Positions 56,348 to 64,000 of a stretch of 64,000 bases of DNA are shown in pieces (position 1 is the first letter of the stretch; every line of letters starts with the position of its first letter). Made by a program: the position numbers and the translations under genes. Where the stretch lies: contig NZ_JANADO010000001.1 in assembly GCF_024199845.1 (NCBI RefSeq), forward strand, positions 7,998,001 to 8,062,000. Reading direction: 5' to 3'. Origin of the DNA: Bradyrhizobium sp. CCGB12 (GTDB lineage Bacteria; Pseudomonadota; Alphaproteobacteria; Rhizobiales; Xanthobacteraceae). A model generated the notes under the pieces. The model made no database searches, had not been told where the DNA came from, and saw nothing but the letters and a program-made list of their open reading frames with translations.

Positions 56348-57613
56348 TTATTCCGCGGCCTGCCGCACGATGGGCGCAGGCTGCGTTGTTCGCCACAGCA
56401 GCCGCAGCAACAGAGCCAGCAGCGCCATCATCGCGAAGCCGCCGATGGAAGGTGCGAACTTGTCGTCCATCCCGGTCAGATCCGCTTCATCGCCGAACTG
56501 CGCTGCGAGCCGCGCCGATTGTAGCATTCCGTAGGCGCCGGCAAGCAGGATCAGTCCGTAGACGAAACTGCGCTCGCGCAAGTTCGCCACTTGTGCGAGG
56601 TCAGGAAGCATCAACGCAAGGCCGATCCCGATGATCGGCAGGTCGTAATCATAGGCGTAAGGGCTGATCATCACCGAGACCATGGAGGCGACGCCGAGCG
56701 CGAATGCGGGCGACACCCTGCGCGTGGTTCCGAGCCAGACCGCAAGCGCGACCGCGAACAAGGCGAGGCTCGCGGCAGCCGCCTGCATCCAGAAGGCAAC
56801 GCTCGAGGGTAGGCCAGCCCGGCCGAGCGCAGCGTAAGTCGAGACCATGCGGAACAGTGGATAGAAGCCACGCTCCAGGAATATCGCCGATTCCCTGATC
56901 GCGCCAAGCCAGGCTGTCCAGATCTGCCAGCCGAACAGGAGCGTGCAGACAAGCGAGCTTGCGAGCACGACTGCCGCGGCGGTCGCGAGCGCCGTCCAAC
57001 GGCGCGTCACCAGCATGTAGACTCCGACGGCGATGGCCAGATGCGGCTTGATCACCATTGCGCCCAGCGCAAGACCAGCGATGATCTGACGCCGCTGCAC
57101 GTTGAGGCAGACGATGCCGATCAGGGTGGCGGTCAGGAAACCGTTCTGGCCGCAGCCGACCGTGATCGCGAGTGCGGGAAACAGCACGACCAGGACTAGC
57201 GCGAAATTCTGGCCGGCGATGGCCCGAAGCGTCAGAAGATAGGCAGCCAGCGTTGTGGTTATGAACAGCAGATAGGCGACGCCAACGGGCACGAGCGCAA
57301 GCGGGGCCACCAGCAGGTCGTATTGCGGAGGATAGGTCCAAGGCATGAAGCTGGTCGAACCGGTGAATGCCTGCTGAAGCTTGACCAGTGTCTCGAACCG
57401 GTAGACGAAATCAAGCTGACCGTGCCAGATCTGCCGCGCGACGATGTAGAAGGCATCGAAATCCGAGAGTTCGTGGACTTGCCAGGCACTCCAGCGGCCG
57501 AACCTGAAGGTTTTTAACAGGACCATCACTGCGAGCGCCGCGAGCACGAAGCGGACGTAGATCGTCCGCCTCGACGGCGAGAATTGGACCGCTTCCAGCG
57601 TTTCGGCAAACAT
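56348..57613 (-). CDS. Polytopic membrane protein, GT87/DUF2029-like
   Basis: A 421-residue inner-membrane protein with about ten helices. Near the N-terminus it has SDFDAFYIVAR and the loop FMPWTYPPQYDLLVAPLALVP, which recall GT87 (DUF2029) polyprenyl-phosphate-mannose-dependent glycosyltransferases, whose catalytic Asp lies in the first periplasmic loop. Later parts include GCGQNGFLTATLIG and SPYAYDYDLPIIGIGLAL. ATG at 57613; the longer frame is not membrane-like. Donor and acceptor sugars are unknown. It is convergent with the broken DMT gene, 1 bp apart. Confidence 0.78.
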   Translation of the reverse strand: MFAETLEAVQFSPSRRTIYVRFVLAALAVMVLLKTFRFGRWSAWQVHELSDFDAFYIVARQIWHGQLDFVYRFETLVKLQQAFTGSTSFMPWTYPPQYDLLVAPLALVPVGVAYLLFITTTLAAYLLTLRAIAGQNFALVLVVLFPALAITVGCGQNGFLTATLIGIVCLNVQRRQIIAGLALGAMVIKPHLAIAVGVYMLVTRRWTALATAAAVVLASSLVCTLLFGWQIWTAWLGAIRESAIFLERGFYPLFRMVSTYAALGRAGLPSSVAFWMQAAAASLALFAVALAVWLGTTRRVSPAFALGVASMVSVMISPYAYDYDLPIIGIGLALMLPDLAQVANLRERSFVYGLILLAGAYGMLQSARLAAQFGDEADLTGMDDKFAPSIGGFAMMALLALLLRLLWRTTQPAPIVRQAAE

Positions 57614-57845
57614 CAGCGACGACCCCGAACCCGATAGTCCACGGCCTGGTGCGGCAGGTCCGCGGAGTCCGGCCAAACTGCCACCAGAGGCTTAAGGGAG
57701 GGTAACGGCTGCGGCAGGATTTGGGGCAAAGGACGCGCGGTCTCCTGAGGCCCGCGATGCGCCGCTCAGGGCCCTCAAAACGGCCCAGTTGCGCTGGCCC
57801 ATTGGACGAGCCGGAGGGAACGCACAGGCGCCCCTCGAAATGCCC

Positions 57846-58403
57846 CTACGGATCGAGTTCCGTATCCCAGTACAGATAGTCCAGCCAGCTGTCGTGGAGA
57901 TAGTTCGGCGGAAACAGGCGGCCGTTGCGGTGGAGCTGGTGCACGGTTGGGGCGAAGGCGTGCTGGCGCGGAAACATCTTGGCTTGCGCCGGCGTGAGAT
58001 TGCCCTTGCGCAAATTACACGGCGAGCACGCCGCGACCACGTTCTCCCAAGTGGTCTGGCCGCCTTTGCTGCGCGGGATGATGTGATCGAAGGTGAGGTC
58101 TTCGGGCGAGCCGCAATATTGGCAATTGAAGCGGTCGCGGAGGAAGACGTTGAAACGGGTGAAGGCGGGATGGGTGGTCGGCTTGACGAAGGATTTGAGC
58201 GAGACGACGCTCGGCAATTGCATCTCTAACGTCGGACTTCGAACGGCCTGGTCGTAATGCGCGACGATGTTGACGCGGTCGAGAAACACCGCCTTGATCG
58301 CGTCCTGCCACGACCACAGAGACAGTGGGTAGTAACTCAGCGGCCGGAAGTCCGCATTCAGCACCAACACCGGCCAACTGCCTTGCGAGACATGTGCGTT
58401 CAA
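57846..58403 (-). CDS. HNH endonuclease
   Basis: A 185-residue nuclease of the common chromosomal HNH type. The zinc-binding ribbon is NCQYCG and CSPCNLRKG; the HNH core between them reads LTFDHIIPRSKGGQTTWENVVAAC. The N-terminal half (VLVLNADFRPLSYYPLSLWSWQDAIKAVFLDRV) is the conserved DNA-associated part of this family. Such genes are widespread in alphaproteobacteria and are not necessarily restriction or mobile enzymes. It is probably monocistronic; the ~230-bp gap to 57613 shows nothing clear. Confidence 0.9.
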   Translation of the reverse strand: MNAHVSQGSWPVLVLNADFRPLSYYPLSLWSWQDAIKAVFLDRVNIVAHYDQAVRSPTLEMQLPSVVSLKSFVKPTTHPAFTRFNVFLRDRFNCQYCGSPEDLTFDHIIPRSKGGQTTWENVVAACSPCNLRKGNLTPAQAKMFPRQHAFAPTVHQLHRNGRLFPPNYLHDSWLDYLYWDTELDP

Positions 58404-58616
58404 GTAACGCTCCCGGCCTCCAATATACGCTGCGAAGCAGCATGTACTGACATACTACATGCAGCGTGACGGGATTGTGAAGCCCGTTGAGCGACTTATT
58501 CAGGTGCAAGCAATGCGGCGGCGAGGTGGCAAAGGCACTCAAAAAGCCGCGATTCCGGGCAGGGCCATGCAGCTGGCCGGAACCGCCTTCCGCGGTGCGT
58601 TGCGCCTCTGCCTTGG

Positions 58617-59594
58617 CTACTCCCGCACCCGCTCCAGCTTCTGCAAGCACCGCGTCGCGCGCACCGCGGCCGGCATCTCCTCGTCGGGAAAGCTCGTCTT
58701 CCAGTCGGTGACACCGACCTCGCCGACATAGATGTCGCCCTTCGAATCCAGGGCGATGCCGTGCGGCGCCAGGAACTTTCCGCTGGAAACGCCGGGCCCT
58801 TCCTCGCCGCCAAGCCGCGCGATGCGTTTGCCCTTCGCGTCGACGATGGACAGCCGCGGTCCGAGATTAGGCACCTTGCGGTTGACGGCCATGCCGGGGC
58901 CGAGCTCGCCGATCACGAAGGTCGGGCTCTTAGCCCCACCGCAGCAGCACAGCGCGCAGGGGCGGTGAAGGTTGTTCCACTGCGTCTCATATTTGCCCTC
59001 GCCATTGAACACCTGCACGCGGTGGTTCTCGCGGTCGGCAACGTAGACCCAGCCATCGGCATCGGTGGCAATATTGTGCACGATGTTGAACTGACCGGGA
59101 TCGGTGCCGGGCTCGCCCCAGCTCTTGAGCAGCTTGCCGTCGGGCGTGAACTTGTGCACGCGCGCATTGCCATAGCCGTCGGACACGTAGATCTCGTCCT
59201 TCGGCGACAGCGCGGTATGGGTGCAGCGGTGAAAGGGATCACCGCTCATGAACGGGGACGGCTTCTCGGGAATGCCGATCGTCAGCAGCACCTTGCCGTC
59301 GGTGGTGCATTTGCGCACGGTGTGGTCGCCGTCATCGGTGCAGTAGAGATTGTCGTCCGCGTCGATGTGCAGGCCATGCGCGCGCGAGAACAGGCCTTCG
59401 CCAAAACTCCGCAGGAAATTGCCGTGGCGGTCGAGCACCACCATCGGATGGGCACCGCGGTTGAAGACGTAGACCTGGTCCTTGCTGTCGACCGCGACGG
59501 AGGCGACGTCGGTGAGTTGCCAGCCGTCCGGCAGCTTGGCGAAGTTTTCGACGACGCGGTAGCGGTGTTCGCCGGTGCCGAGAATGGCTGGCAT
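58617..59594 (-). CDS. NHL-repeat six-bladed beta-propeller protein
   Basis: A 325-residue beta-propeller related to peptidyl-alpha-hydroxyglycine alpha-amidating lyase (PAL). Repeating blades include DVASVAVDSKDQVYVFNRG, HGLHIDADDNLYCTD, HNIATDADGWVYVADRENHRVQVF and HGIALDSKGDIYVGEVG. An unusual CALCCC cluster occurs at 213-218. No signal peptide is seen. It lies downstream of the FAD monooxygenase in the same direction, separated by a repeat. The catalytic role, if any, is not proven. Confidence 0.85.
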   Translation of the reverse strand: MPAILGTGEHRYRVVENFAKLPDGWQLTDVASVAVDSKDQVYVFNRGAHPMVVLDRHGNFLRSFGEGLFSRAHGLHIDADDNLYCTDDGDHTVRKCTTDGKVLLTIGIPEKPSPFMSGDPFHRCTHTALSPKDEIYVSDGYGNARVHKFTPDGKLLKSWGEPGTDPGQFNIVHNIATDADGWVYVADRENHRVQVFNGEGKYETQWNNLHRPCALCCCGGAKSPTFVIGELGPGMAVNRKVPNLGPRLSIVDAKGKRIARLGGEEGPGVSSGKFLAPHGIALDSKGDIYVGEVGVTDWKTSFPDEEMPAAVRATRCLQKLERVRE

Positions 59595-59608
59595 CAGTCT
59601 CTCCTCTT

Positions 59609-59712
59609 GTCATTCCGGGGCGCGACGTAGTCGCGAGCCCGGAATCCATTGGGCCGCGTGTCCCGGAGTTTCCATGGATTCCGGGCTCGCGCTGCGCGCG
59701 CCCCGGAATGAC
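59609..59712. repeat. Palindromic intergenic repeat (GTCATTCCGGGG type)
   Basis: It begins GTCATTCCGGGGCGCGAC and ends GCGCGCCCCGGAATGAC; the inner arms GAGCCCGGAATCCAT and ATGGATTCCGGGCTC pair exactly. Same family as 10321-10394. Confidence 0.85.
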
Positions 59713-59722
59713 GATTGTGTGT

Positions 59723-61486
59723 TTACGTCCGTCCCAGGATCCCTTCCTCGATGGCCTTGATCTGCAGGGCGAGGTATTTCGAGTTGATCCGGCATTGCGC
59801 GAGGCTGCCGGCGATGAACCAGAGTCCGGGTTGCTTGGTGCGCGCATACATGTTGCGCAGCTCAAAACCGTCGCCGAAACCCCAGACCGGGCCGACGCGG
59901 TCGGCCATGGCATCGCCGAACAACTTCCGAACAAGATATTCCTGCGGCTTGTAGCCGGTGGAGAGCACGATGAGATCGGCGGTGATCGTCGTGCCGTCCT
60001 TCATCTGCGCGCCCTCGGTCGTGAAGCTCTCGATGTCGGAGAACTGCCTGAGCTTGATCGCGCCTTCGACGATGAAATTCGAGCAGCCGACGTTGAAATA
60101 ATAGCCGCCGCCGCGGGTCAGATATTTGAACTGCCAGCCAGTGCCGGCTTCGCCGAAATCGAGCTTGAAGCCGACGCGAGAGAGCCCGTCGAGCAGTTCC
60201 TTGTCGAGCTGCTTCGACTGCTCGGTCAGCATCACATGCGTCTTCCTCGCAAGCGGCGTCGGCATCGAGGCGGCGATCAGGTCGTTGTCCTCGAGCGTGC
60301 CTTCATTGTAGGTCGCATAGGCGAGCTGGGCCGATGGTTCGATGTTGGTGACGAGCGTCGGCGAGCGCTGGACCAGCGTCACCTCGGCGCCGCTGGAATG
60401 GAGGTCCTGCGCGATGTCGTGACCGCTGTTGCCGGTGCCGATCACGATCGCGCGCTTGCCTGTCCAGTTCTCGCCGTCCTCGTAGCGGCTGGAATGGACC
60501 AGCGTGCCGCTGAAATTGCCGAGCGTCGGAATATCAGGCACATTCGCGATGCCGCTGACGCCGGTCCCCATCACAACGTGGCGCGGGTGCATGGTCCGCG
60601 TGCTGCCGTCGGCGCGCCGCAGCGTCACCGTCCACTGCCCCTTCGCCTCGTCGTATGCGCCGCCCTCGAACTCGGTGCCGGTCCAGAAGTTCAGCTCCAT
60701 GGCGTCGACATAGGCTTCGAACCAGTTGGCGAGCTTGTCCTTGGGGATGTAGGTCGGCCAGTTCGGCGGGAACGGCATGTAGGGCATGTGATTGACCTGC
60801 ACCTGGTTGTGCAGGGTCAGCGCGTGGTAGCGCCTGCGCCAATTGTCGCCGATCCGGGACTCGCGATCGACGATCAGCGTGTCGATCTGCAATTGCTTCA
60901 GCCGCGCCGCGATCGCAAGTCCGGCCTGACCGCCGCCGACCACCAGCACGGCGGGGTCGCGATCGCTGTAGTCGCGTGAAACATTGCGCAGGTCGAGCCA
61001 GTTCGGCCCACGGAAATCGCGCGAATAGGCCTGACCGCGCGGCCGCGATGTGCCGAGCTGCTCCTCGAACCCCTTGAGCTCGTCGAGCGTGGTGAGCAGC
61101 GTCCACGCCTTCAACCGGTCGCCGTCGGTGGTATCGGGCACCAGCCGCACGATACCGCTGCCGCGCCCGAGCGCGGTCTCGAAGGTGAAGATCGCCTCGA
61201 TGTTGTTGGTCCCGGCGCGCGTCACCCGGCGCGGTGCTGCGCGGTTCGGCGCGATCTTGAAGCTGGTCGGCGCCGCCTTGGGCGCGAGCGCGGTCAGTGC
61301 CCGCGCGACCGTATCGCGTCCCGCAAGCGTCTGCAGGTTCCAGCTCAGCGCCAGCACATCGCGCCAAAAGCTGTCGGCAAGGAAGAGGCGATCGAGCGCA
61401 GCCGGCTCGGGTTTGCCCAGTGCGCGCTCGAATTCATCGAGCCAGGCTTGCGCGGAGGCAGCAATATCCGTCGTACGATCCAGCAT
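59723..61486 (-). CDS. FAD-dependent monooxygenase with fused N-terminal NTF2-like domain
   Basis: A 587-residue flavoprotein. The first ~150 residues look like an NTF2/SnoaL-type domain (WLDEFERALGKPEPAALDRLF, FWRDVLALSWNLQTLAGRD). The remainder is a flavin-containing monooxygenase: FAD loop VVGGGQAG (184-189 region), FMO-like HNQVQVNHMPYMPFP, NADPH loop VIGTGNSGHD, and the C-terminal LSTGYKP. It probably inserts oxygen into N, S or carbonyl substrates. It shares direction with the beta-propeller gene downstream. Substrate unknown. Confidence 0.88.
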   Translation of the reverse strand: MLDRTTDIAASAQAWLDEFERALGKPEPAALDRLFLADSFWRDVLALSWNLQTLAGRDTVARALTALAPKAAPTSFKIAPNRAAPRRVTRAGTNNIEAIFTFETALGRGSGIVRLVPDTTDGDRLKAWTLLTTLDELKGFEEQLGTSRPRGQAYSRDFRGPNWLDLRNVSRDYSDRDPAVLVVGGGQAGLAIAARLKQLQIDTLIVDRESRIGDNWRRRYHALTLHNQVQVNHMPYMPFPPNWPTYIPKDKLANWFEAYVDAMELNFWTGTEFEGGAYDEAKGQWTVTLRRADGSTRTMHPRHVVMGTGVSGIANVPDIPTLGNFSGTLVHSSRYEDGENWTGKRAIVIGTGNSGHDIAQDLHSSGAEVTLVQRSPTLVTNIEPSAQLAYATYNEGTLEDNDLIAASMPTPLARKTHVMLTEQSKQLDKELLDGLSRVGFKLDFGEAGTGWQFKYLTRGGGYYFNVGCSNFIVEGAIKLRQFSDIESFTTEGAQMKDGTTITADLIVLSTGYKPQEYLVRKLFGDAMADRVGPVWGFGDGFELRNMYARTKQPGLWFIAGSLAQCRINSKYLALQIKAIEEGILGRT

Positions 61487-61523
61487 GCGCGACCTCGTGG
61501 CCGTCTTCGCGGTGTTTCCTCAC

Positions 61524-61590
61524 GAGCATGATCCGGACCCGGAGGGCCGTGTAGCGCAAAGCGCGTAGCGGTTCTCCGAACCCGTCATGC
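61524..61590. repeat. GCATGATC dispersed palindrome, diverged copy
   Basis: CACGAGCATGATCCGGACCC ... GGTTCTCCGAACCCGTCATGC. It is a variant of the elements at 19332 and 24207 and includes an insert GTAGCGCAAAGCGCGTAGC. It lies between two minus-strand genes. Confidence 0.7.
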
Positions 61591-61641
61591 CCCAATGTAG
61601 AGATCGAACGCTATACTGGATGAGCACTCGTCGAAAGCGCT

Positions 61642-62727
61642 TTACCCGAGCAGCGAGAGCATGTGGCCCTGCTCAGGCGGAATACGCCCCTTCAGCGTAT
61701 CGAGATAAATGCGCTGCACCGCTTCCGGCCCGCGGCTCTCGACCACCGTCAGGCATCTTTCCAGCAGCGGCGCAAAGCCGGTCCATGCCGCGCCAAAGCG
61801 CTGCTCGATGCCGCCCGGGCCCCACTCCTTGGCGCGCTTGCGGATATGGTCGGGCGCGAAGAACCAGCGCGGCTTCGCGCCGGGCAATACGCCTTCGTCG
61901 GCGTCGGTGGCACGATGCGTCAATCCGACACGCACCGAGCAGGTCATCTGGTCGCGAAAATGGTGATGCAGCTCGGCCCGCAACGCGCTGTTGCCGGCCA
62001 TATCGACGAACGCGACCGGCGCGTCGGAGGGCAGCGACGTCACCCGATCATAGCTGACGACCTCGTCATAGCAGCCGAGCGACGCGACGAAGCCGCTGTT
62101 GCCCGCCGAGGTCAGCCCGATCACCTTGCGGCCACGCGTGTGCAGGAGATGGGCGAGCCCGAACGCAGTCTTGCTCGAGGCGCTCGATAGCAGCACGCTG
62201 CGCGCGCCAAAATCGTCGTTCTCGGCGAGGAAGTCGTCGACCAGGAACGACAGCATGAACAGCGGACGCAGCAACGCCTGAAGATCACCCTGATGTCCGG
62301 CGAAAGCGGGGTCGCCGGTGACGCGGGAATAGAGATTGTAGACCGGCGAGACTTGGTGACGATGCGCGGCGCCGTCGCGAAGCGCGCGCTTGCTGACGTC
62401 GGTGGCCTCGATGACGAGATGCGTCGCCATCGGGAAATAGCCGAACAGCCGCTCGCCGACGGCGACGCCGGGATGTCTGGAGGCAATCACGTCGCCAAAA
62501 CCCCACACCGGGATGTTGCCGAAGCCCTGTGGTGCCGGAAAGATCTGCCAGTATTTCAGCGCCTCGCCCATCACCGCATAGGTGACGTTGTTGGCGGTGA
62601 AGGCGAAGCGCTCGACCTTCACCAGAAGCGCATCCGCCGGCAGCGCGGCGGCGTCTGGAATTGCGGTCTCGATCAGTTTGCACTGCTCGAGATCGTCGCG
62701 CGCGACGACGAAATCGGTCGATGTCAT
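61642..62727 (-). CDS. DUF2855 family protein
   Basis: A 361-residue cytoplasmic protein of the DUF2855 family. It resembles zinc-less quinone-oxidoreductase-like (MDR) folds: VKVERFAFTANNVTYAVMGEALKYWQIFPA near the N-terminus, VLLSSASSKTAFGLAHLLH in place of a dinucleotide loop, and GLTSAGNSGFVASLGCYDEVVSYD. The start at 62727 overlaps the upstream glycosylase stop by 4 bp (ATGA), so it is co-translated with it. The enzymatic role of the family is not established. Confidence 0.87.
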   Translation of the reverse strand: MTSTDFVVARDDLEQCKLIETAIPDAAALPADALLVKVERFAFTANNVTYAVMGEALKYWQIFPAPQGFGNIPVWGFGDVIASRHPGVAVGERLFGYFPMATHLVIEATDVSKRALRDGAAHRHQVSPVYNLYSRVTGDPAFAGHQGDLQALLRPLFMLSFLVDDFLAENDDFGARSVLLSSASSKTAFGLAHLLHTRGRKVIGLTSAGNSGFVASLGCYDEVVSYDRVTSLPSDAPVAFVDMAGNSALRAELHHHFRDQMTCSVRVGLTHRATDADEGVLPGAKPRWFFAPDHIRKRAKEWGPGGIEQRFGAAWTGFAPLLERCLTVVESRGPEAVQRIYLDTLKGRIPPEQGHMLSLLG

Positions 62728-63464
62728 GGTGAGGGTCCCGGCTTTTTCCGTGCCGGCATCTTGTCTTTCACCACTGCGCGCTTTGCAACAGCAACATTGT
62801 TTAAAACGGTGTTCGCCTCGCCGGCGATGACGCCTTCGCGTTTCTTGACTGCGCGATAATAGCTCCACCACAGATGTGCCGCTGCACCGCGCAGGGGACG
62901 CCAGGGTTCGGCGAGCGGCGCCATCTGCTTCTCCGTCGGCCGCGCCTTCAGGCCGAGCCCGATGCGGATGCCTTCCTGCACGGCGAGGTCGCCGGCCGGC
63001 CAGGCATCGCCATGGCCGAGGCAGAACAGCAGGTAGACGTCGGCGGTCCAAGGGCCGATGCCGGGCAGCGAGATCAACGTGTGATGCGCCGCGTCGGCGT
63101 CCTCCTCCGCGAGCACGTCGAGGTTCAGCCGCTGCGCGGTGATCTCGCGCGAGAGATGTTTCAGCGTCTTGATCTTGGCGGCGGACAGGCCGAGCCGTCC
63201 CAGCCGGTCGGCGCGCGCGCGGCCCACCGCGTCATGGTCGAACGGATCGAAGGCGGCGGACAGCCGTCCCCAGATCGCTGCGGCGCTCGCGGTGGAAAGC
63301 TGTTGCCCGCAGACGATGTGCGCGAGCCCGGCAAAGCCCGGCTCACGCCGTCGCAAGGCGGGCATACCGGCGATCTCCAGCACGGGCTTGAGGCGCGGAT
63401 CGCGTTTGATCAGCGCCTGGACGGCCTCTTCGAGATCAGATTGGGTTTCGAGGTGGATGGTCAT
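62724..63464 (-). CDS. DNA-3-methyladenine glycosylase (AlkA-like, HhH-GPD)
   Basis: Base-excision-repair glycosylase of 246 residues, which removes alkylated bases. The helix-hairpin-helix is SLPGIGPWTADV (132-143) and the catalytic Asp159 lies in WPAGDLAV. The region VCGQQLSTASAAAIWGRL is typical of AlkA-type enzymes. The start at 63464 was chosen for family length; upstream codons fall in a dispersed repeat. A basic tail (AKRAVVKDKMPARKKPG) ends the protein. It overlaps DUF2855 by 4 bp. Confidence 0.9.
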   Translation of the reverse strand: MTIHLETQSDLEEAVQALIKRDPRLKPVLEIAGMPALRRREPGFAGLAHIVCGQQLSTASAAAIWGRLSAAFDPFDHDAVGRARADRLGRLGLSAAKIKTLKHLSREITAQRLNLDVLAEEDADAAHHTLISLPGIGPWTADVYLLFCLGHGDAWPAGDLAVQEGIRIGLGLKARPTEKQMAPLAEPWRPLRGAAAHLWWSYYRAVKKREGVIAGEANTVLNNVAVAKRAVVKDKMPARKKPGPSP

Positions 63465-63477
63465 TGTGGCCCTGCTC

Positions 63478-63563
63478 GTCATGCGCGGGCTTGACCCGCG
63501 CATCCATCTCCTATCGTAACAGAGTCCTGGAAGATGGATTGCCGGGTCAAGCCCGGCAATGAC
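63478..63563. repeat. Palindromic intergenic repeat (GTCATGxCCGGGC type)
   Basis: GTCATGCGCGGGCTTGACCC ... GGGTCAAGCCCGGCAATGAC. It is the third copy of the family seen at 6656 and 14503. It fills almost the whole divergent gap between the glycosylase and gluQ, so it must coexist with both promoters. Confidence 0.8.
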
Positions 63564-63580
63564 AAGTCTCGTGAGAATCC

Positions 63581-64000
63581 ATGCCACCCGTTTTCCGATT
63601 TGCCCCCAGCCCAAATGGCTTCCTGCATCTCGGCCACGCCTATTCGGCGCTGCTCAACTTCGAGCGTGCACGCGAGACCGGCGGGCGGCTGCTGCTGCGG
63701 ATCGAGGACATCGACGCGGCGCGTTGCCGGCCGGACTATGAGACGGCGATCTACGAGGATCTCGCCTGGCTCGGGATCTCCTGGGAGATGCCGGTGCGGC
63801 GGCAGTCGGAGCATCTGGCCGATTATTGCGCCGCGCTGGAAAATCTCTCTGCACTCGGCCTCGTCTATCCCGCCTTCGAAAGCCGCGCCGAGATAGCAAG
63901 GCTCGTCGCAGCGCGTGAGGTCGGCGGGTCGTGGCCGCGCGATCCCGACGGTGCGCCGCTCTATCCCGGCGATGCCAAATCACTGTCGGCTGACGCGCGG
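63581..64000 (+). CDS. gluQ: Glutamyl-Q tRNA(Asp) synthetase, 5' part
   Basis: First 140 codons of a GluQ-type enzyme (truncated by the window end), which glutamylates queuosine at the anticodon of tRNA-Asp. It has the class I synthetase start FAPSPNGFLHLGHAYSAL with the HIGH-like HLGH (residues 17-20), and LLLRIEDIDAARCRPDYETAIYEDLAWLG. The lack of the full GlnS anticodon-binding domain cannot be checked here. ATG at 63581. Glutamyl-tRNA synthetase proper is the alternative, less likely from the short N-terminus. Confidence 0.9.
   Translation, partial: MPPVFRFAPSPNGFLHLGHAYSALLNFERARETGGRLLLRIEDIDAARCRPDYETAIYEDLAWLGISWEMPVRRQSEHLADYCAALENLSALGLVYPAFESRAEIARLVAAREVGGSWPRDPDGAPLYPGDAKSLSADAR

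Noticed and set aside
57846..58403. HNH nuclease as part of a defence or mobile system
   Set aside because: It belongs to the common stand-alone chromosomal HNH type, with no methylase, helicase or transposase beside it.
58487..58711. Plus-strand frame starting with a CxxC zinc-ribbon-like segment
   Set aside because: Only the first ~18 residues look protein-like; the rest is Ser/Ala/Arg-rich and antisense to the beta-propeller gene.

Overview
This window is an ordinary chromosomal stretch of a high-GC alphaproteobacterium, most probably Bradyrhizobium or a close relative. The inference rests on the alphaproteobacterial regulator TrcR (DUF1013) divergent from ispH, the ispH-thrB-rnhA cluster, an NdvA-like cyclic glucan exporter, many small secreted Cys- or Gly-rich proteins, and dense palindromic intergenic repeats of the kinds seen throughout Bradyrhizobiaceae. 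No phage, conjugative, CRISPR, nodulation or T6SS genes were seen. The genus call is from pattern recognition only.

Layout. 1-6 kb: the 3' part of a TAXI-type fused TRAP permease with its DUF1850 partner, an SDR dehydrogenase, a membrane protein and a CPA1 Na+/H+ antiporter. 5.9-8.2 kb: two paralogous periplasmic TPR proteins ending in LprI-like domains. 8.4-17.5 kb: prpE, a lipoprotein, trcR, ispH-thrB-rnhA, a peroxiredoxin, DUF924 and fadD. 17.6-26.3 kb: a D-Ala-D-Ala carboxypeptidase, an NdvA-like exporter, an orphan solute-binding protein, a HisE-like protein, a YqaA-type membrane protein and aspA. 26.6-31.4 kb: two divergent nitronate-monooxygenase paralogues around a thioesterase and an acyl-CoA ligase. 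31.5-37.2 kb: envelope proteins of unknown role and a large DUF2235 membrane hydrolase. 37.4-43.1 kb: tRNA-Leu(CAA), dsbB, an AbrB-type transporter, PsiF-like secreted proteins, a TetR gene divergent from two hotdog thioesterases, and a DsbA-like protein. 43.2-52.9 kb: an alpha/beta hydrolase paired with a catalytically dead HtrA-like protein, then an M20 amidohydrolase and a five-gene peptide ABC importer operon. 53-64 kb: a diguanylate cyclase, dodecin, a frameshifted DMT transporter, a GT87-like membrane protein, an HNH nuclease, an NHL beta-propeller, an NTF2-FAD monooxygenase fusion, a 3-methyladenine glycosylase/DUF2855 pair and the 5' end of gluQ.

How the genes work together. The peptide importer (47.3-52.9 kb) is a complete binding protein-permease-permease-ATPase-ATPase operon, and the M20 peptidase just upstream is a plausible downstream enzyme. 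The TetR/thioesterase locus carries two palindromic operators in its divergent promoter. Fatty-acyl and CoA chemistry recurs (three CoA ligases, three thioesterases). No single unknown multi-gene system stands out. The best leads are the HtrA-like pseudoprotease next to a hydrolase, the nitronate-monooxygenase pair in which one copy has lost its active-site His, the DUF2235 membrane enzyme, a 5-bp tandem duplication that breaks a DMT transporter, and repeat elements that supply the stop codons of two genes.
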